A DNA stretch of 64,000 bases from JAILEN01 sp036723975 (GTDB lineage Bacteria > Bacillota > Clostridia > Lachnospirales > Lachnospiraceae). The notes beneath the pieces are model-generated. The model searched no databases. It saw only the letters and a program-made list of their open reading frames with translations, and was not told where the DNA came from. The stretch spans positions 1 to 64,000 of the forward strand of contig DAIMGJ010000005.1 in the NCBI GenBank assembly GCA_036723975.1, given 5' to 3'. The position numbers and the translations under genes are program-made. Below, piece after piece: positions 9,066 through 17,985 of this stretch (positions within the stretch are counted from its first letter, which is position 1; every line of letters begins with the position of its first letter).

Positions 9066-10274
9066 TTAATCCTCTTTTACCTTTTCCGTAACGGAAGCCT
9101 TCAACACTCCCTTTTGCAAAAAGAGGGAAATCTCGTCTCCCACCTCAACCTGCGTTGCATCCGTAAGCCTTTCTCCGGATGGTGCGGTAACAAAAGAATA
9201 TCCACCGGACAATCGCTTGGCCGGAGATGCCGCATCCAAAAGACCTGCCAGAGAGGAAATCTTTTGTCTTGCTCCCTCAATTGCATACTTCATCCGCTGG
9301 TGCATTGTGCTTTCCAAATAGGTCATCCGTTCGCGAAGCGCTTTTAGTTTTTCTTCGGGGCTGAAACTTTTCATCGTCTCCCCGTATTTTTCCAACTGCA
9401 TCCGATAGCGACGCAGGGTATCGTTCATACGATAGTCAAACTCTTCTTCCATGCGGTATAAATCGTCTTTTACATCCGCCATGGAAAAGCAGGCTTTCTT
9501 TGCTGCTTCTGTAGGCGTCGCTACTCTTAAATCCGCAACAAAATCCGCGATGGTCACATCCGTTTCGTGTCCCACTGCGGAAATAATCGGCGTCTTTGCC
9601 TGGAAGATGGCATCTGCCACCTCTTCCTCATTAAAACACCAGAGATCCTCGATATCGCCGCCTCCACGGCCCACAATTAAAAGATCCAACCCCAACTCAT
9701 CAATTTGACGAATGGCTCTCGCGATGCTTTTTGCTGCTGCCGCTCCCTGTACAATGGCAGGGCAAAGAATAATCTCAACTCCCGGATTCTGCAATCTGGC
9801 ATTTCTGATAATATCGTGGATAGCAGCTCCGGTGGATGCAGTAACCACACCGATACGGTTGGCAAACTTTGGAATGGGCTGTTTGTACATAGAATCAAAC
9901 ATACCTTTATCTTCAAGTTTTTCTTTCAGTTCCAAAAACTTCTGATAAAGTTCGCCCTGTCCCTGCTTTTTGATGGAACGAGCCACAATACTGATGGTAC
10001 CCCGTTCTTTCCAGAGATTAAAGTACCCACGGATAACGACTTTGTCTCCATCCTTTAGGGTAAAGTCAATCCCCGTATCCCGAAAGCTCTTCCACATGGC
10101 CACACTCATGGCAGCCTTTTCGTCTTTTAAATTAAAATAGATGTGTCCGCGACTGTTGTAGTTGACACCGGAGACCTCTCCCTCCACATACAGATTGGTA
10201 AGAAAAGGATCTGCCTTTGTCATGTTTTCCACATAGTCTAGGACTTCACTGACTGTGTATGCACCGTCTGTCAT
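9066..10274 (-). CDS. xseA: Exodeoxyribonuclease VII large subunit
   Basis: Catalytic subunit of exonuclease VII; 402 residues, complete. An N-terminal OB-fold covers about residues 5-105 (YTVSEVLDYVENMTKADPFL, VEGEVSGVNYNSRGHIYFNL). The catalytic core contains RIGVVTASTGAAIHDI, LLIVGRGGGDIEDLWCFNEE and ISAVGHETDVTIADFVAD, followed by a C-terminal coiled coil. The start ATG overlaps the nusB stop by 4 nt (ATGA), so the two are translationally coupled. Confidence 0.96.
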   Translation of the reverse strand: MTDGAYTVSEVLDYVENMTKADPFLTNLYVEGEVSGVNYNSRGHIYFNLKDEKAAMSVAMWKSFRDTGIDFTLKDGDKVVIRGYFNLWKERGTISIVARSIKKQGQGELYQKFLELKEKLEDKGMFDSMYKQPIPKFANRIGVVTASTGAAIHDIIRNARLQNPGVEIILCPAIVQGAAAAKSIARAIRQIDELGLDLLIVGRGGGDIEDLWCFNEEEVADAIFQAKTPIISAVGHETDVTIADFVADLRVATPTEAAKKACFSMADVKDDLYRMEEEFDYRMNDTLRRYRMQLEKYGETMKSFSPEEKLKALRERMTYLESTMHQRMKYAIEGARQKISSLAGLLDAASPAKRLSGGYSFVTAPSGERLTDATQVEVGDEISLFLQKGVLKASVTEKVKED

Positions 10275-10678
10275 GAAACCACCCTAGATAACGCTCCGTT
10301 TACAAAAGAAGAAGATTTGTCGGTTCCGTATAACTTGGCAAGTTCCACTGCCTCATTGATGGAAACTCCTTCCGGAATATCCTCCTCAAACTTAATCTCA
10401 TACACTGCCAAGCGAAGGATAGCCAAATCCACCTTTGGCATACGGGTGGTTTTCCATTTGTCCACCTTTTCGTTTATGATGGCGTCGATTTCCTCCATAT
10501 GGGCACGGATATCTTCGTACTTGGAGAAGATGTACTCCTTGTCCTTGTCAGAAGCCTTTTCCAAAACGCCTTCTTCTTCCAAAAGAATCTCAGACTGTTC
10601 TTTTACATCATCTTCAGGATGAAATTCTCCGGAAAATAAAAGTTTAAAAATCGCTTCTCTGATTTGTCTTCTTGTCAT
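10271..10678 (-). CDS. nusB: Transcription antitermination factor NusB
   Basis: 135-residue all-helical protein of the NusB family. It binds boxA RNA with NusE during rRNA antitermination. The N-terminal RRQIREAIFKLLFSGEF and the C-terminal VSINEAVELAKLYGTDKSSS, ending in a FVNGALSRVV helix, are diagnostic. It is the first gene of the xse/isp/dxs run, which follows the terminator at 10715-10747. Its own promoter was not obvious in the roughly 35 nt between that terminator and the start, so some read-through from the Asp23 gene is likely. Confidence 0.94.
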   Translation of the reverse strand: MTRRQIREAIFKLLFSGEFHPEDDVKEQSEILLEEEGVLEKASDKDKEYIFSKYEDIRAHMEEIDAIINEKVDKWKTTRMPKVDLAILRLAVYEIKFEEDIPEGVSINEAVELAKLYGTDKSSSFVNGALSRVVS

Positions 10679-10714
10679 ATGCTTTCTCTTTCTTTTTCAA
10701 AAACCTACAGTAAA

Positions 10715-10747
10715 TAAAAACAGGTGTCGCGTTTGTAAACGACACCT
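10715..10747 (-). terminator. Terminator/attenuator between the Asp23 gene and nusB
   Basis: Arms AGGTGTCG (10722-10729) and CGACACCT (10740-10747) form an 8-bp GC-rich stem. A run of A residues at 10716-10720 gives a U-tract on the minus strand. Because the next gene starts only about 35 nt further on, it may attenuate rather than fully stop transcription. Confidence 0.75.
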
Positions 10748-10781
10748 ATTGTTTAAAACACGACTATCAATTTTAAAGGTT

Positions 10782-11144
10782 CTATTTGTTGGTACCAGAA
10801 ACGGTAGCAATGTGGATATCAACTTCACGTACGTCAAGTCCGGTCATATTCTCCACTCCGGTTTTAACTTTGTCCTGAACGTTCTTGCATACTTCAGGAA
10901 TCACAAAATTATATTCAATGTTCACTGCAAGGCGAATGTTAATGGACTCATCATCGTTTGAAATTACATGAACCGCCTTGGCAATTTTATTTTTACCTGC
11001 CTTCGGAACCACATCATGGGTCAGATTGCCGGCAAGAGAAGAAACTCCCTTTACCTCTGTAGCGGCAAGTCCTGAAATAATACCGATGACTTCCTCCGTA
11101 ACAGAAACTCCTTCTTTAATGGAAAAAACCTTTTTGTCAGCCAT
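10782..11144 (-). CDS. Asp23/Gls24 family envelope stress protein
   Basis: 120 residues matching the small Asp23/Gls24 (DUF322) family. The core reads GVSVTEEVIGIISGLAATEV, then KGVSSLAGNL, then INIRLAVNIEYNFVIPEVC and VQDKVKTGVENMTGLDVREV. Clostridial members are usually encoded just before nusB, as here. Family members are thought to attach to the membrane through partner proteins and respond to envelope stress; no such partner is visible next to it. It has its own promoter (11186-11214) and a GGAGG ribosome site. A terminator follows. Confidence 0.9.
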   Translation of the reverse strand: MADKKVFSIKEGVSVTEEVIGIISGLAATEVKGVSSLAGNLTHDVVPKAGKNKIAKAVHVISNDDESINIRLAVNIEYNFVIPEVCKNVQDKVKTGVENMTGLDVREVDIHIATVSGTNK

Positions 11145-11185
11145 ACTACAAGCCTCCTAAAATCTGTATCTAAAATCTATGCATC

Positions 11186-11214
11186 ATTATAGCAGAATCA
11201 CTTTTATTTTTCCA
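11186..11214 (-). promoter_or_regulatory. Promoter of the Asp23 gene
   Basis: Perfect -10 TATAAT (11186-11191), with a weaker -35 TGGAAA (11209-11214) at 17 nt spacing on the minus strand, about 40 nt upstream of the start codon. Confidence 0.6.
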
Positions 11215-11267
11215 CCGAATAAAAGTAAATGCTTCTGCTCTCTTCATCCACCTCTCTTGGAGAATCG

Positions 11268-11345
11268 CTAACATGGTCCACATCCCGCAAGAAGCGCAAT
11301 TACGCACGCCAAAAGAGCTGCCACTATCCGTTTGCTTTTTTTTAT
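11268..11345 (-). pseudogene. Possible lipoprotein signal-peptide remnant
   Basis: In the 219-nt gap between rlmD and the Asp23 gene, one minus-strand frame reads KKSKRIVAALLACVIALLAG followed by CGPC and a stop. This has the form of a lipoprotein signal peptide: a lysine-rich head, a hydrophobic stretch and an LAGC lipobox. An AGAGG ribosome site lies just upstream, but the codon in the start position is ATA, which is not a normal start, and the frame ends two residues after the lipobox cysteine region. It may be a decayed small lipoprotein or chance. Low confidence. Confidence 0.25.
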
Positions 11346-11363
11346 ATTTCCTCTTTTTGTTCC

Positions 11364-12839
11364 CTACTTTTTACTTAAGAGCGCTACCACTTCACAGTTT
11401 GGTGTGCTGGGAAACATATCCACACCACCGATGCGCTTTACGCTATAGCCTTCCTCAAAAAACATTGGTAAATCTCTCACCAAAGACGTGGGCTTACATG
11501 CGATGTAGATGATGCTGTCCACATCGTAATTTAGAATCTTCTTTAACGCCTTTGGATTTACTCCGTCACGAGGCGGGTCTAAGATGATAAAGTCCGGTTT
11601 CTCCTCAATATCATCCAAGACTTTTAGCACATCTCCCGCAATAAACTCGCAATTATCCAGCATGTTTGCCTTTGCATTTTCTCGTGCCGCTTCCACCGCT
11701 TCTTCCACGATTTCCACGCCGATAACCTTATGAGCCACCGGAGCAACAAGCTGTGCAATGGTTCCGGTTCCGGAGTACAAATCATAGACGCATTTGCCGT
11801 CGGAATAATCTGCATCCTCCACGTAGTCTCTTACCAACTGATACAGGGTTTCCGCCCCTTCCGAGTTGGTCTGGAAGAAAGAAAACGGCGTAATCTTAAA
11901 GGAAAGTCCAAGAATAACTTCCTCAAACCAATCTTTTCCGTAAAGAATATCCGTGCCGTGGTCTTCCACCACATCCGCTTCACGGTCATTTTTTGTATGT
12001 AGAATACCGGAAATCTTTCCCTCGTAGTTTCCTGCCAAAAGAGCTTCTTTCCAGCCGTTTAATAACTCTTCTTCGCTGATATCCGCAGGTTTGTTTCCGC
12101 CACGCAAACCTTCTTCTTCATTTAAAGGTACACCCAGAAGTGTAGGCACCTCACAGGAAGTTACCAAATCCACCATAATGTCCTTTGTGATATTGGTTTG
12201 GCGTACCAGCAAATGTCTCAAATACCCTTTGTGGCGCATTCTGTGATAAAAACTGATGTTATGCTTGGTAAAGTACTCTAACGTAATACGAAGCACTTCA
12301 TTCATATCCTTTTCACAGATACGACAATCCGTAAGGCTTACAATATCGTAAAAGCTTCCACGCTTATGCATACCGAGAGCCAAGGGGCCATCCTGATAGG
12401 CATCGCCGAAAGAAAACTCCATTTTATTTCGATAATATGTTTCTCTTGGAGAAGGTAATACCCCTTCATACACTTCTCCAAACTTTTCTCCGATTACCGG
12501 AGAAAAAAGTTTTCCGATTTTTACTTTCTTAAGTTCCAGCTGCTCATCATACGGCACAGTCTGGTACAAGCAGCCACCGCATTCCTTGTAATGCAAACAG
12601 GCCAAAGATTCGTCTTCCAGTAAAGACGGGCGAAGGACTTGTAACAAACGCCCCTCCGCTTTTCCTTTTCTGGCTTTTTTTACAGAGCACTCCACGAACT
12701 GTCCTAAAATCACATTGTTTACATGTAATTCTTCCGGCTCCTCGATTCCCTCGTTATTATGAGGATGAATCTCCACCCGGCCCTTGTTGGGAAAGGTGGT
12801 TTCAATTACGGTTCCCCTTACAATCTGTCCTTTTTTCAT
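11364..12839 (-). CDS. rlmD: 23S rRNA (uracil-5-)-methyltransferase, RumA/RlmD(RlmCD) type
   Basis: Iron-sulfur SAM-dependent enzyme making 5-methyluridine in 23S rRNA. The 491-residue length is slightly long for the family. A TRAM RNA-binding domain covers residues about 1-60. The cluster-binding cysteines are in CLHYKECGGCLYQ, with a further cysteine in SLTDCRICEKD. The SAM-binding region is VYDLYSGTGTIAQLVAP, and the catalytic region includes FIILDPPRDGVNPKAL with the nucleophilic cysteine in IYIACKPTSLVRDL. In Firmicutes one such protein often methylates both U747 and U1939 (RlmCD), so the exact site cannot be told. It is followed by the Asp23 promoter region and preceded by pcrA with a 42-nt gap. 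Confidence 0.92.
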   Translation of the reverse strand: MKKGQIVRGTVIETTFPNKGRVEIHPHNNEGIEEPEELHVNNVILGQFVECSVKKARKGKAEGRLLQVLRPSLLEDESLACLHYKECGGCLYQTVPYDEQLELKKVKIGKLFSPVIGEKFGEVYEGVLPSPRETYYRNKMEFSFGDAYQDGPLALGMHKRGSFYDIVSLTDCRICEKDMNEVLRITLEYFTKHNISFYHRMRHKGYLRHLLVRQTNITKDIMVDLVTSCEVPTLLGVPLNEEEGLRGGNKPADISEEELLNGWKEALLAGNYEGKISGILHTKNDREADVVEDHGTDILYGKDWFEEVILGLSFKITPFSFFQTNSEGAETLYQLVRDYVEDADYSDGKCVYDLYSGTGTIAQLVAPVAHKVIGVEIVEEAVEAARENAKANMLDNCEFIAGDVLKVLDDIEEKPDFIILDPPRDGVNPKALKKILNYDVDSIIYIACKPTSLVRDLPMFFEEGYSVKRIGGVDMFPSTPNCEVVALLSKK

Positions 12840-12881
12840 GTATCTTCCTCGATTCTTGAACTAAACATGAACAACAACTAC

Positions 12882-15122
12882 TTATATTTTCTTTAATTTG
12901 GCAAAAGATGCAAACATTTTCTTAACGCCTACACGGTCAAAGTTTACGGTAACTTCGTAATCTCTTCCGCCGTCTGTAATGTTTTGCACAACTCCTTCGC
13001 CAAACTTAATATGTGCTACCCGATCTCCGATTTCATACTCCAAATCGGATTTTTTAATTTCGCTTCCTCTGGTAAGCTGGGCATAATCCGCTGCAGCTGT
13101 AGGTTTTGTGGCCTCTTTCTTCTTCTCTGCAAAGCTCTTTTTCGGAGCATCAAAAAGCTCAATAAAGTCGTTTTTTGGCTTTTCCCAAACAGAACCATCG
13201 ATGATCTCTTTTGGAATCTCTTTTACAAAGCGGGAAATCGCCGCATACTGCCACTCTCCACGCACCATTCGGCTCTTTGCTGCTGTCATGGTAAGACACT
13301 GCTTTGCACGGGTAATGCCAACATAACAAAGACGACGTTCTTCCTCCATTTCCGCATCGTCATCGTCGGTAATGGTCATATAGGACGGGAACAGGCCATC
13401 CTCCATACCTGCCATATAGACGTTTTCAAATTCCAACCCTTTGGCTCCGTGAAGGGTCATAAGTACCACATAGTCTTCCCCTTCATCCAGTCTGTCGATA
13501 TCTGCAATCAGTGCCACCTCTTCCAAAAATCCGGAAAGTGTAGGCGTTTCATTTTCTTCCTGATAAATCAAAGCTTTTGATACAAATTCTTCGATATTTT
13601 CAATTCGGGCAAGTGCCTCATCCGTTCCCTCAGCAGAGAGTTCATCCACATAACCGGTCTGATCTAAAATCTCACGAATGAGTTCTGCGATGGTAAGTTT
13701 GCTTGTTTTCTTCTTTAAGTCCTCGATAAACCCAACAAAAGGTTCAACCTTTGCGGCTGCTTTACCCAGGGACGTAATCTCGGACGCTTCCATCAATGCC
13801 GCATAAAAGCTCATGCCCTCCGCTCTTGCATAATCGGAAATCTTTGCAAGAGATGTGGCACCGATACCTCGCTTAGGCACGTTAATGATACGCTGTACCG
13901 CCAAATCATCATCTCCGTTATCGATGGTCTTTAAATAGGCCAACACGTCTTTGATTTCCTTACGGGAATAAAAGTTTACCCCACCTACAATACGGTACGG
14001 TATATTTTCGTTAATAAACTTTTCTTCCAGAATTCGCGACTGGGCATTGGTTCGATACAATACCGCATCCTCGTTGTAGTTAAAGTTTCCGCGACGAAGC
14101 TGGCTTTTGATATCCATGGCAATAAACTCTGCCTCTTCATAGGCGGAATCAAACTGCTTAAAGCGAATCTTTTCACCCTCGTCATTCTCTGTCCAAAGGG
14201 TTTTTTCCTTGCGGCCCTCGTTATTTCGAATGACGTTATTTGCCGCCTCTAAAATACGCTTGGTAGAGCGATAATTTTGCTCCAAACGAATCACAGTAGC
14301 GTTCGGAAAATGCTGTTCAAAGTTTAAAATGTTGTAAATATTTGCTCCTCTGAACTTATAGATGGACTGGTCATCATCACCTACCACACATAGATTTTGA
14401 GCCTGCCCGGTAAGCAAGCGCACCAATTCAAACTGCACGGTATTGGTATCCTGGTACTCATCCACCATAATGTAGCGGAACTTGTCCTGATAGTAATTTC
14501 GAACCTCCGGATCATACTTTAAAAGTTCCACGGTTTTTAAAATCAAATCATCAAAATCAAAGGCGTTGTTGCTGCGAAGGCGTGCCTGGTATTCGCGGTA
14601 TGCCGAAATAAACGGCTTCATGTGAAAGTCGCTTTCGTTTTGCAGTGCAAATTCCTCTTCATTTATCATCTCATCTTTTGCGGCAGAAATAACCGAAAGA
14701 ATTCGCTTCTCTTTGATCTTTTTTGTATCAATATTTAAGGTTTTGCAAACTTCCTTCATTACAGACTTGGAATCATCGGTGTCATAAATGGAAAAATTGG
14801 TATCATAACCGATACGGTCTGCAAATCTTCTTAAAATACGCACACAGGTGGAATGAAACGTCGCCACCCAAACCTGCTCGGCACCATGACCGACGATATG
14901 ATTCACACGCTCACGCATTTCACCTGCCGCCTTATTGGTAAAGGTGATGGCCATAATATTATAAGGCGCCACCCCCTGCTCAATCAGGTAAGCAACACGG
15001 TGCGTAAGTACTCGGGTTTTTCCGGAGCCCGCTCCCGCTAAAATTAAAACAGGCCCCTCAGTGGTGGTTACCCCAAGGAGCTGTTCTTCGTTTAATATCT
15101 TATGCAAGTCATTTACGTTCAA
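12882..15122 (-). CDS. pcrA: ATP-dependent DNA helicase PcrA (UvrD/Rep family)
   Basis: Superfamily 1A 3'-5' helicase; 746 residues, normal for PcrA. Motifs in order are I (LILAGAGSGKTRVLTHR), Ia (AITFTNKAAGEMRERV), II (IMVDEYQDTNTVQFE), III (VVGDDDQSIYKFRGANI), IV (IRLEQNYRSTKRI), V (VVLMTLHGAKGLEFENVY) and VI (RRLCYVGITRAK). The C-terminus has the PcrA-type Tudor-like RNA polymerase-binding domain (IGDRVAHIKFGEGVVQNITD). The start codon is TTG at 15122, chosen because an AGGAAGAG ribosome site lies just upstream and the protein then begins at the usual position. It overlaps the yerC stop by 4 nt. Confidence 0.95.
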   Translation of the reverse strand: MNVNDLHKILNEEQLLGVTTTEGPVLILAGAGSGKTRVLTHRVAYLIEQGVAPYNIMAITFTNKAAGEMRERVNHIVGHGAEQVWVATFHSTCVRILRRFADRIGYDTNFSIYDTDDSKSVMKEVCKTLNIDTKKIKEKRILSVISAAKDEMINEEEFALQNESDFHMKPFISAYREYQARLRSNNAFDFDDLILKTVELLKYDPEVRNYYQDKFRYIMVDEYQDTNTVQFELVRLLTGQAQNLCVVGDDDQSIYKFRGANIYNILNFEQHFPNATVIRLEQNYRSTKRILEAANNVIRNNEGRKEKTLWTENDEGEKIRFKQFDSAYEEAEFIAMDIKSQLRRGNFNYNEDAVLYRTNAQSRILEEKFINENIPYRIVGGVNFYSRKEIKDVLAYLKTIDNGDDDLAVQRIINVPKRGIGATSLAKISDYARAEGMSFYAALMEASEITSLGKAAAKVEPFVGFIEDLKKKTSKLTIAELIREILDQTGYVDELSAEGTDEALARIENIEEFVSKALIYQEENETPTLSGFLEEVALIADIDRLDEGEDYVVLMTLHGAKGLEFENVYMAGMEDGLFPSYMTITDDDDAEMEEERRLCYVGITRAKQCLTMTAAKSRMVRGEWQYAAISRFVKEIPKEIIDGSVWEKPKNDFIELFDAPKKSFAEKKKEATKPTAAADYAQLTRGSEIKKSDLEYEIGDRVAHIKFGEGVVQNITDGGRDYEVTVNFDRVGVKKMFASFAKLKKI

Positions 15123-15412
15123 GACTCTTCCTCCAAACGTTCAAATATCATGTCATATCCATCGTTGCCGTAGTTTAAGGCACGATTGACTCGGCTGATG
15201 GTTGCAGTAGACGCACCGGTGGTTTCCGCAATTTCCTGATAGGTTTTTTCCTTGCGGAGTAACAATGCTACTTCAAATCTTTGCTGTAAGGCCTCCAACT
15301 CTCCTACGGTGCACAGATCCTCAAAGAACAAATATGCTTCATCCATATTTTTCAAACTAAGTACGCCCTTTAAGAGCATGTCCATTGCATTTGTGTGTAA
15401 GTTTTTACTCAT
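15119..15412 (-). CDS. yerC: YerC/YecD family TrpR-like regulator
   Basis: 97-residue helix-turn-helix protein of the TrpR superfamily. The segment LCTVGELEALQQRFEVALLL is followed by the HTH KTYQEIAETTGASTATISRV and then RALNYGNDGYDMIF. In many Firmicutes this gene sits immediately upstream of pcrA, as here. It overlaps asnA by 4 nt upstream (ATGA) and pcrA by 4 nt downstream, so all three should be translated from one mRNA. Its target is not known from sequence. Confidence 0.92.
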   Translation of the reverse strand: MSKNLHTNAMDMLLKGVLSLKNMDEAYLFFEDLCTVGELEALQQRFEVALLLRKEKTYQEIAETTGASTATISRVNRALNYGNDGYDMIFERLEEES

Positions 15413-16419
15413 AGAATAATAACCCCTTTTTCTTTTGCAAAGTCTACTTCATCCTGTGGCCAAATCGATACTTGTACTTCGCCGATGTGTGCTTTTCGAA
15501 GGAAAAACATACAAATACGGCTCTGTCCGATACCACCGCCGATGGTATAGGGCAACTTCTTTTCAATGACTGCCTTTTGGAACGGAAGATCCATTCTATC
15601 CTCACAACCTGCCTTTTTCAGCTGGCTTACCATAGAATCTTCGTCCACACGAATTCCCATGGAAGAAAGTTCCAATGCGATATCCGTTACCGGGAAGTAT
15701 ACGATAATATCCCCGTTTAACTGCCAGTCATCATAATCCGGCGCACGTCCGTCGTGAGGCTTGCCATCGGATAATTTGTCTCCGATTTGCATAATAAATA
15801 CGGCACCCTTTTCCTTTGCAATGGCGTATTCGCGTTCTTTTACACTCATGCCCGGATAACGGTCCAATAACTCTTGAGAAGTTACAAAAGTAATCTGCTC
15901 CGGCAAAATACATTTAATATAGTCATAATGATTGGACATGTATTTTTCCGTCACACGAAGGGCATCGTATACGGCCTTTACGGTTTCCTTTAAGGTCTCA
16001 ACCGTACGCTGCTCCTTAAGAATCACCTTTTCCCAGTCCCACTGATCCACGTAAATGGAATGTATGTTATCTGTATCCTCATCGCGACGGATCGCGTTCA
16101 TATCGGTGTATAGTCCCTCCCCGGGTTCAAAGCCGTAACGGCCCAACGCCATACGCTTCCACTTTGCCAGGGAGTGAACGATTTCCACATTTTTATCGTT
16201 TTGTTCTTTGATGCCAAACTGTACCGGGCGCTCCACACCGTTTAAGTTGTCGTTTAAGCCGGACTCCGGAGTAACGAAAAGCGGTGCGGATACACGATGC
16301 AGGTTTAACTCTGCCACCAGCTGCTGCTGGAAGAAATCTTTTACAGTCTTTATGGCAATCTGCGTCTCTTTTAAATCAAGGGCAGGTTTATAGCCATCAG
16401 GTATTACAATCTTACTCAT
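15409..16419 (-). CDS. asnA: Aspartate--ammonia ligase (asparagine synthetase A)
   Basis: Makes asparagine from aspartate, ammonia and ATP; 336 residues, typical of AsnA. It is a class II aaRS-like catalytic fold. Recognisable segments are VSAPLFVTPESGLNDNLNG, HSLAKWKRMALGRYGFEPGE, IYVDQWDWEKVI and the C-terminal ATP-site motif GGGIGQSRICMFFL. It is encoded next to asnS, so one transcript appears to couple asparagine synthesis and charging. A strong hairpin (16441-16480) lies in the roughly 60-nt gap between the two. Confidence 0.96.
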   Translation of the reverse strand: MSKIVIPDGYKPALDLKETQIAIKTVKDFFQQQLVAELNLHRVSAPLFVTPESGLNDNLNGVERPVQFGIKEQNDKNVEIVHSLAKWKRMALGRYGFEPGEGLYTDMNAIRRDEDTDNIHSIYVDQWDWEKVILKEQRTVETLKETVKAVYDALRVTEKYMSNHYDYIKCILPEQITFVTSQELLDRYPGMSVKEREYAIAKEKGAVFIMQIGDKLSDGKPHDGRAPDYDDWQLNGDIIVYFPVTDIALELSSMGIRVDEDSMVSQLKKAGCEDRMDLPFQKAVIEKKLPYTIGGGIGQSRICMFFLRKAHIGEVQVSIWPQDEVDFAKEKGVIIL

Positions 16420-16440
16420 AATCTTTTTCCTTTATAAAAC

Positions 16441-16480
16441 TGTACACATGGGGTCAGACCCCGTGTGCACCGTGTGCACA
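16441..16480. repeat. GGGGTCAGACCCC-type palindrome between asnS and asnA
   Basis: GTACACATGGGGTC and GACCCCGTGTGCAC form an inverted repeat pairing at about 12 of 14 positions (the remaining two can form G-U pairs), followed by a second GTGTGCAC unit. The core GGGGTCAGACCCC is a common dispersed REP-like palindrome. On the minus strand it is followed by a short TTTTAT run, so it could also attenuate asnA transcription. Confidence 0.6.
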
Positions 16481-17881
16481 TTATAGCTCACAGGTTCCAA
16501 CAGTGCGCGGGAATGGGATGACGTCGCGGATGTTGGAGATTCCGGTTAAATACATAACGCAACGCTCAAATCCAAGGCCGTATCCGGCATGACGAGCAGA
16601 ACCGTACTTACGAAGATCCATGTAAAATTCGTAGTCTTCTTCTTTTAATCCAAGTTCATCCATGCGCTGCTTCAAGAGGTCGTAGTTGTCCTCTCTCTGG
16701 CTTCCGCCGATGATTTCGCCGATACCCGGAACAAGACAGTCCATAGCAGCTACGGTCTTTCCATCATCGTTTAGTTTCATATAGAAGGCTTTGATTTCCT
16801 TCGGGTAGTCGGTTACGAATACCGGACGTTTAAAGATTTCTTCTGTTAAGAATCTTTCATGCTCGGTCTGTAAGTCGCATCCCCAAGATACTTTGTAATC
16901 AAACTTATCATTGTGCTTTTCCAATTCCTTAATGGCATCGGTATAGGTGATACGTCCGAACTCGGAATTAGCAACATGCTGTAAACGTTCGATTAAGCCC
17001 TTATCGATAAACTGGTTGAAGAATGCCATTTCTTCCGGTGCATGCTCAAGTACATAGTTGATAATGTACTTAATCATATCTTCTGCCAATTCCATATCGT
17101 CTTCCAAATCAGCAAATGCAATTTCCGGCTCAATCATCCAAAACTCAGCCGCATGACGGGTGGTGTTGGAATTTTCTGCACGGAAGGTAGGTCCGAAGGT
17201 GTAGATGTTCTTAAATGCCATGGCATAAGTCTCACCGTTTAACTGACCGGAAACCGTAAGGTTTGTGGATTTTCCGAAGAAATCCTTAGAATAATCAACG
17301 GCACCGTCTTCTGTACGCGGCACATCGTTTAAGTCCATAGTTGTAACCTGAAACATTTCACCTGCACCTTCGCAGTCAGATCCGGTAATTAAAGGAGTGT
17401 GAACATATACAAAATCTCTCTCCTGGAAAAACTTATGAATCGCATAAGCTGCCAAAGAACGTACACGAAATACTGCTTCAAAAGTATTGGTACGGGGACG
17501 AAGGTGTGTCACGGTACGTAAATACTCCATGGTATGACGCTTTGGCTGAATCGGATAATCCGGTGTAGACTCACCTTCTACAATAACTTCTTCTGCCTGG
17601 ATTTCGAAAGGCTGCTTTGCTTCCGGAGTAAGCACTACCTTACCCTTTACGATAACAGCTGCGCCAACGTTTAACTTTGCTATATCATTAAAATTAGAAA
17701 GATTCTCATTATTGTAAACCACCTGAAGTGGATTAAAGTAAGTACCGTCATTTAATACAATAAAACCAAAGGTCTTGGAATCGCGGTTATTGCGCACCCA
17801 ACCACCTACGGTGACGGTCTTGTCTGCGTACGCTTCTTTGTTTTTGTAAAGCGTTCTTACATCAATAAATTCATCTCTCAT
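16481..17881 (-). CDS. asnS: Asparaginyl-tRNA synthetase
   Basis: Class IIb aminoacyl-tRNA synthetase charging tRNA-Asn; 466 residues, normal. The N-terminal OB anticodon-binding domain covers residues about 1-115 (KTVTVGGWVRNNRDSKTFGF). Motif 2 is seen around GPTFRAENSNTTRHAAEFWM and motif 3 in GYGLGFERCVMYLTGISNIR. It has a short leader of about 65 nt containing an 8-bp dyad; this is too short for a T-box riboswitch and none is seen. A terminator for the upstream gene (17947-17975) isolates it from the DUF6472 gene. Confidence 0.97.
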   Translation of the reverse strand: MRDEFIDVRTLYKNKEAYADKTVTVGGWVRNNRDSKTFGFIVLNDGTYFNPLQVVYNNENLSNFNDIAKLNVGAAVIVKGKVVLTPEAKQPFEIQAEEVIVEGESTPDYPIQPKRHTMEYLRTVTHLRPRTNTFEAVFRVRSLAAYAIHKFFQERDFVYVHTPLITGSDCEGAGEMFQVTTMDLNDVPRTEDGAVDYSKDFFGKSTNLTVSGQLNGETYAMAFKNIYTFGPTFRAENSNTTRHAAEFWMIEPEIAFADLEDDMELAEDMIKYIINYVLEHAPEEMAFFNQFIDKGLIERLQHVANSEFGRITYTDAIKELEKHNDKFDYKVSWGCDLQTEHERFLTEEIFKRPVFVTDYPKEIKAFYMKLNDDGKTVAAMDCLVPGIGEIIGGSQREDNYDLLKQRMDELGLKEEDYEFYMDLRKYGSARHAGYGLGFERCVMYLTGISNIRDVIPFPRTVGTCEL

Positions 17882-17907
17882 TTTTTTGTCCTTCTTTCTA
17901 AAATTAA

Positions 17908-17927
17908 TACTTTACTAGTGTAAAGTA
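17908..17927. promoter_or_regulatory. Perfect dyad upstream of asnS (possible operator)
   Basis: TACTTTAC and GTAAAGTA form a perfect 8-bp inverted repeat around a 4-nt centre (TAGT), 27-46 nt upstream of the asnS start. AT-rich and without a U-tract on either strand, it looks more like a protein-binding dyad than a terminator. Function unknown. Confidence 0.3.
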
Positions 17928-17946
17928 TGACTATGAAAAATTCAAG

Positions 17947-17975
17947 AAAAAAAAGCGGCTATCCGAAGATAGCCG
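17947..17975 (-). terminator. Intrinsic terminator with UUCG tetraloop after the DUF6472 gene
   Basis: CGGCTATC (17956-17963) and GATAGCCG (17968-17975) form an 8-bp stem closed by a UUCG loop on the minus strand, followed by eight U (A-run 17947-17954). Confidence 0.88.
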
Positions 17976-17985
17976 TTCTCATAAA

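Noticed and set aside
12984..13580. A 198-residue plus-strand frame
   Set aside because: Antisense to pcrA, which has all helicase motifs intact.
17882..17950. T-box riboswitch upstream of asnS
   Set aside because: The leader is only about 65 nt and contains no T-box sequence or antiterminator.
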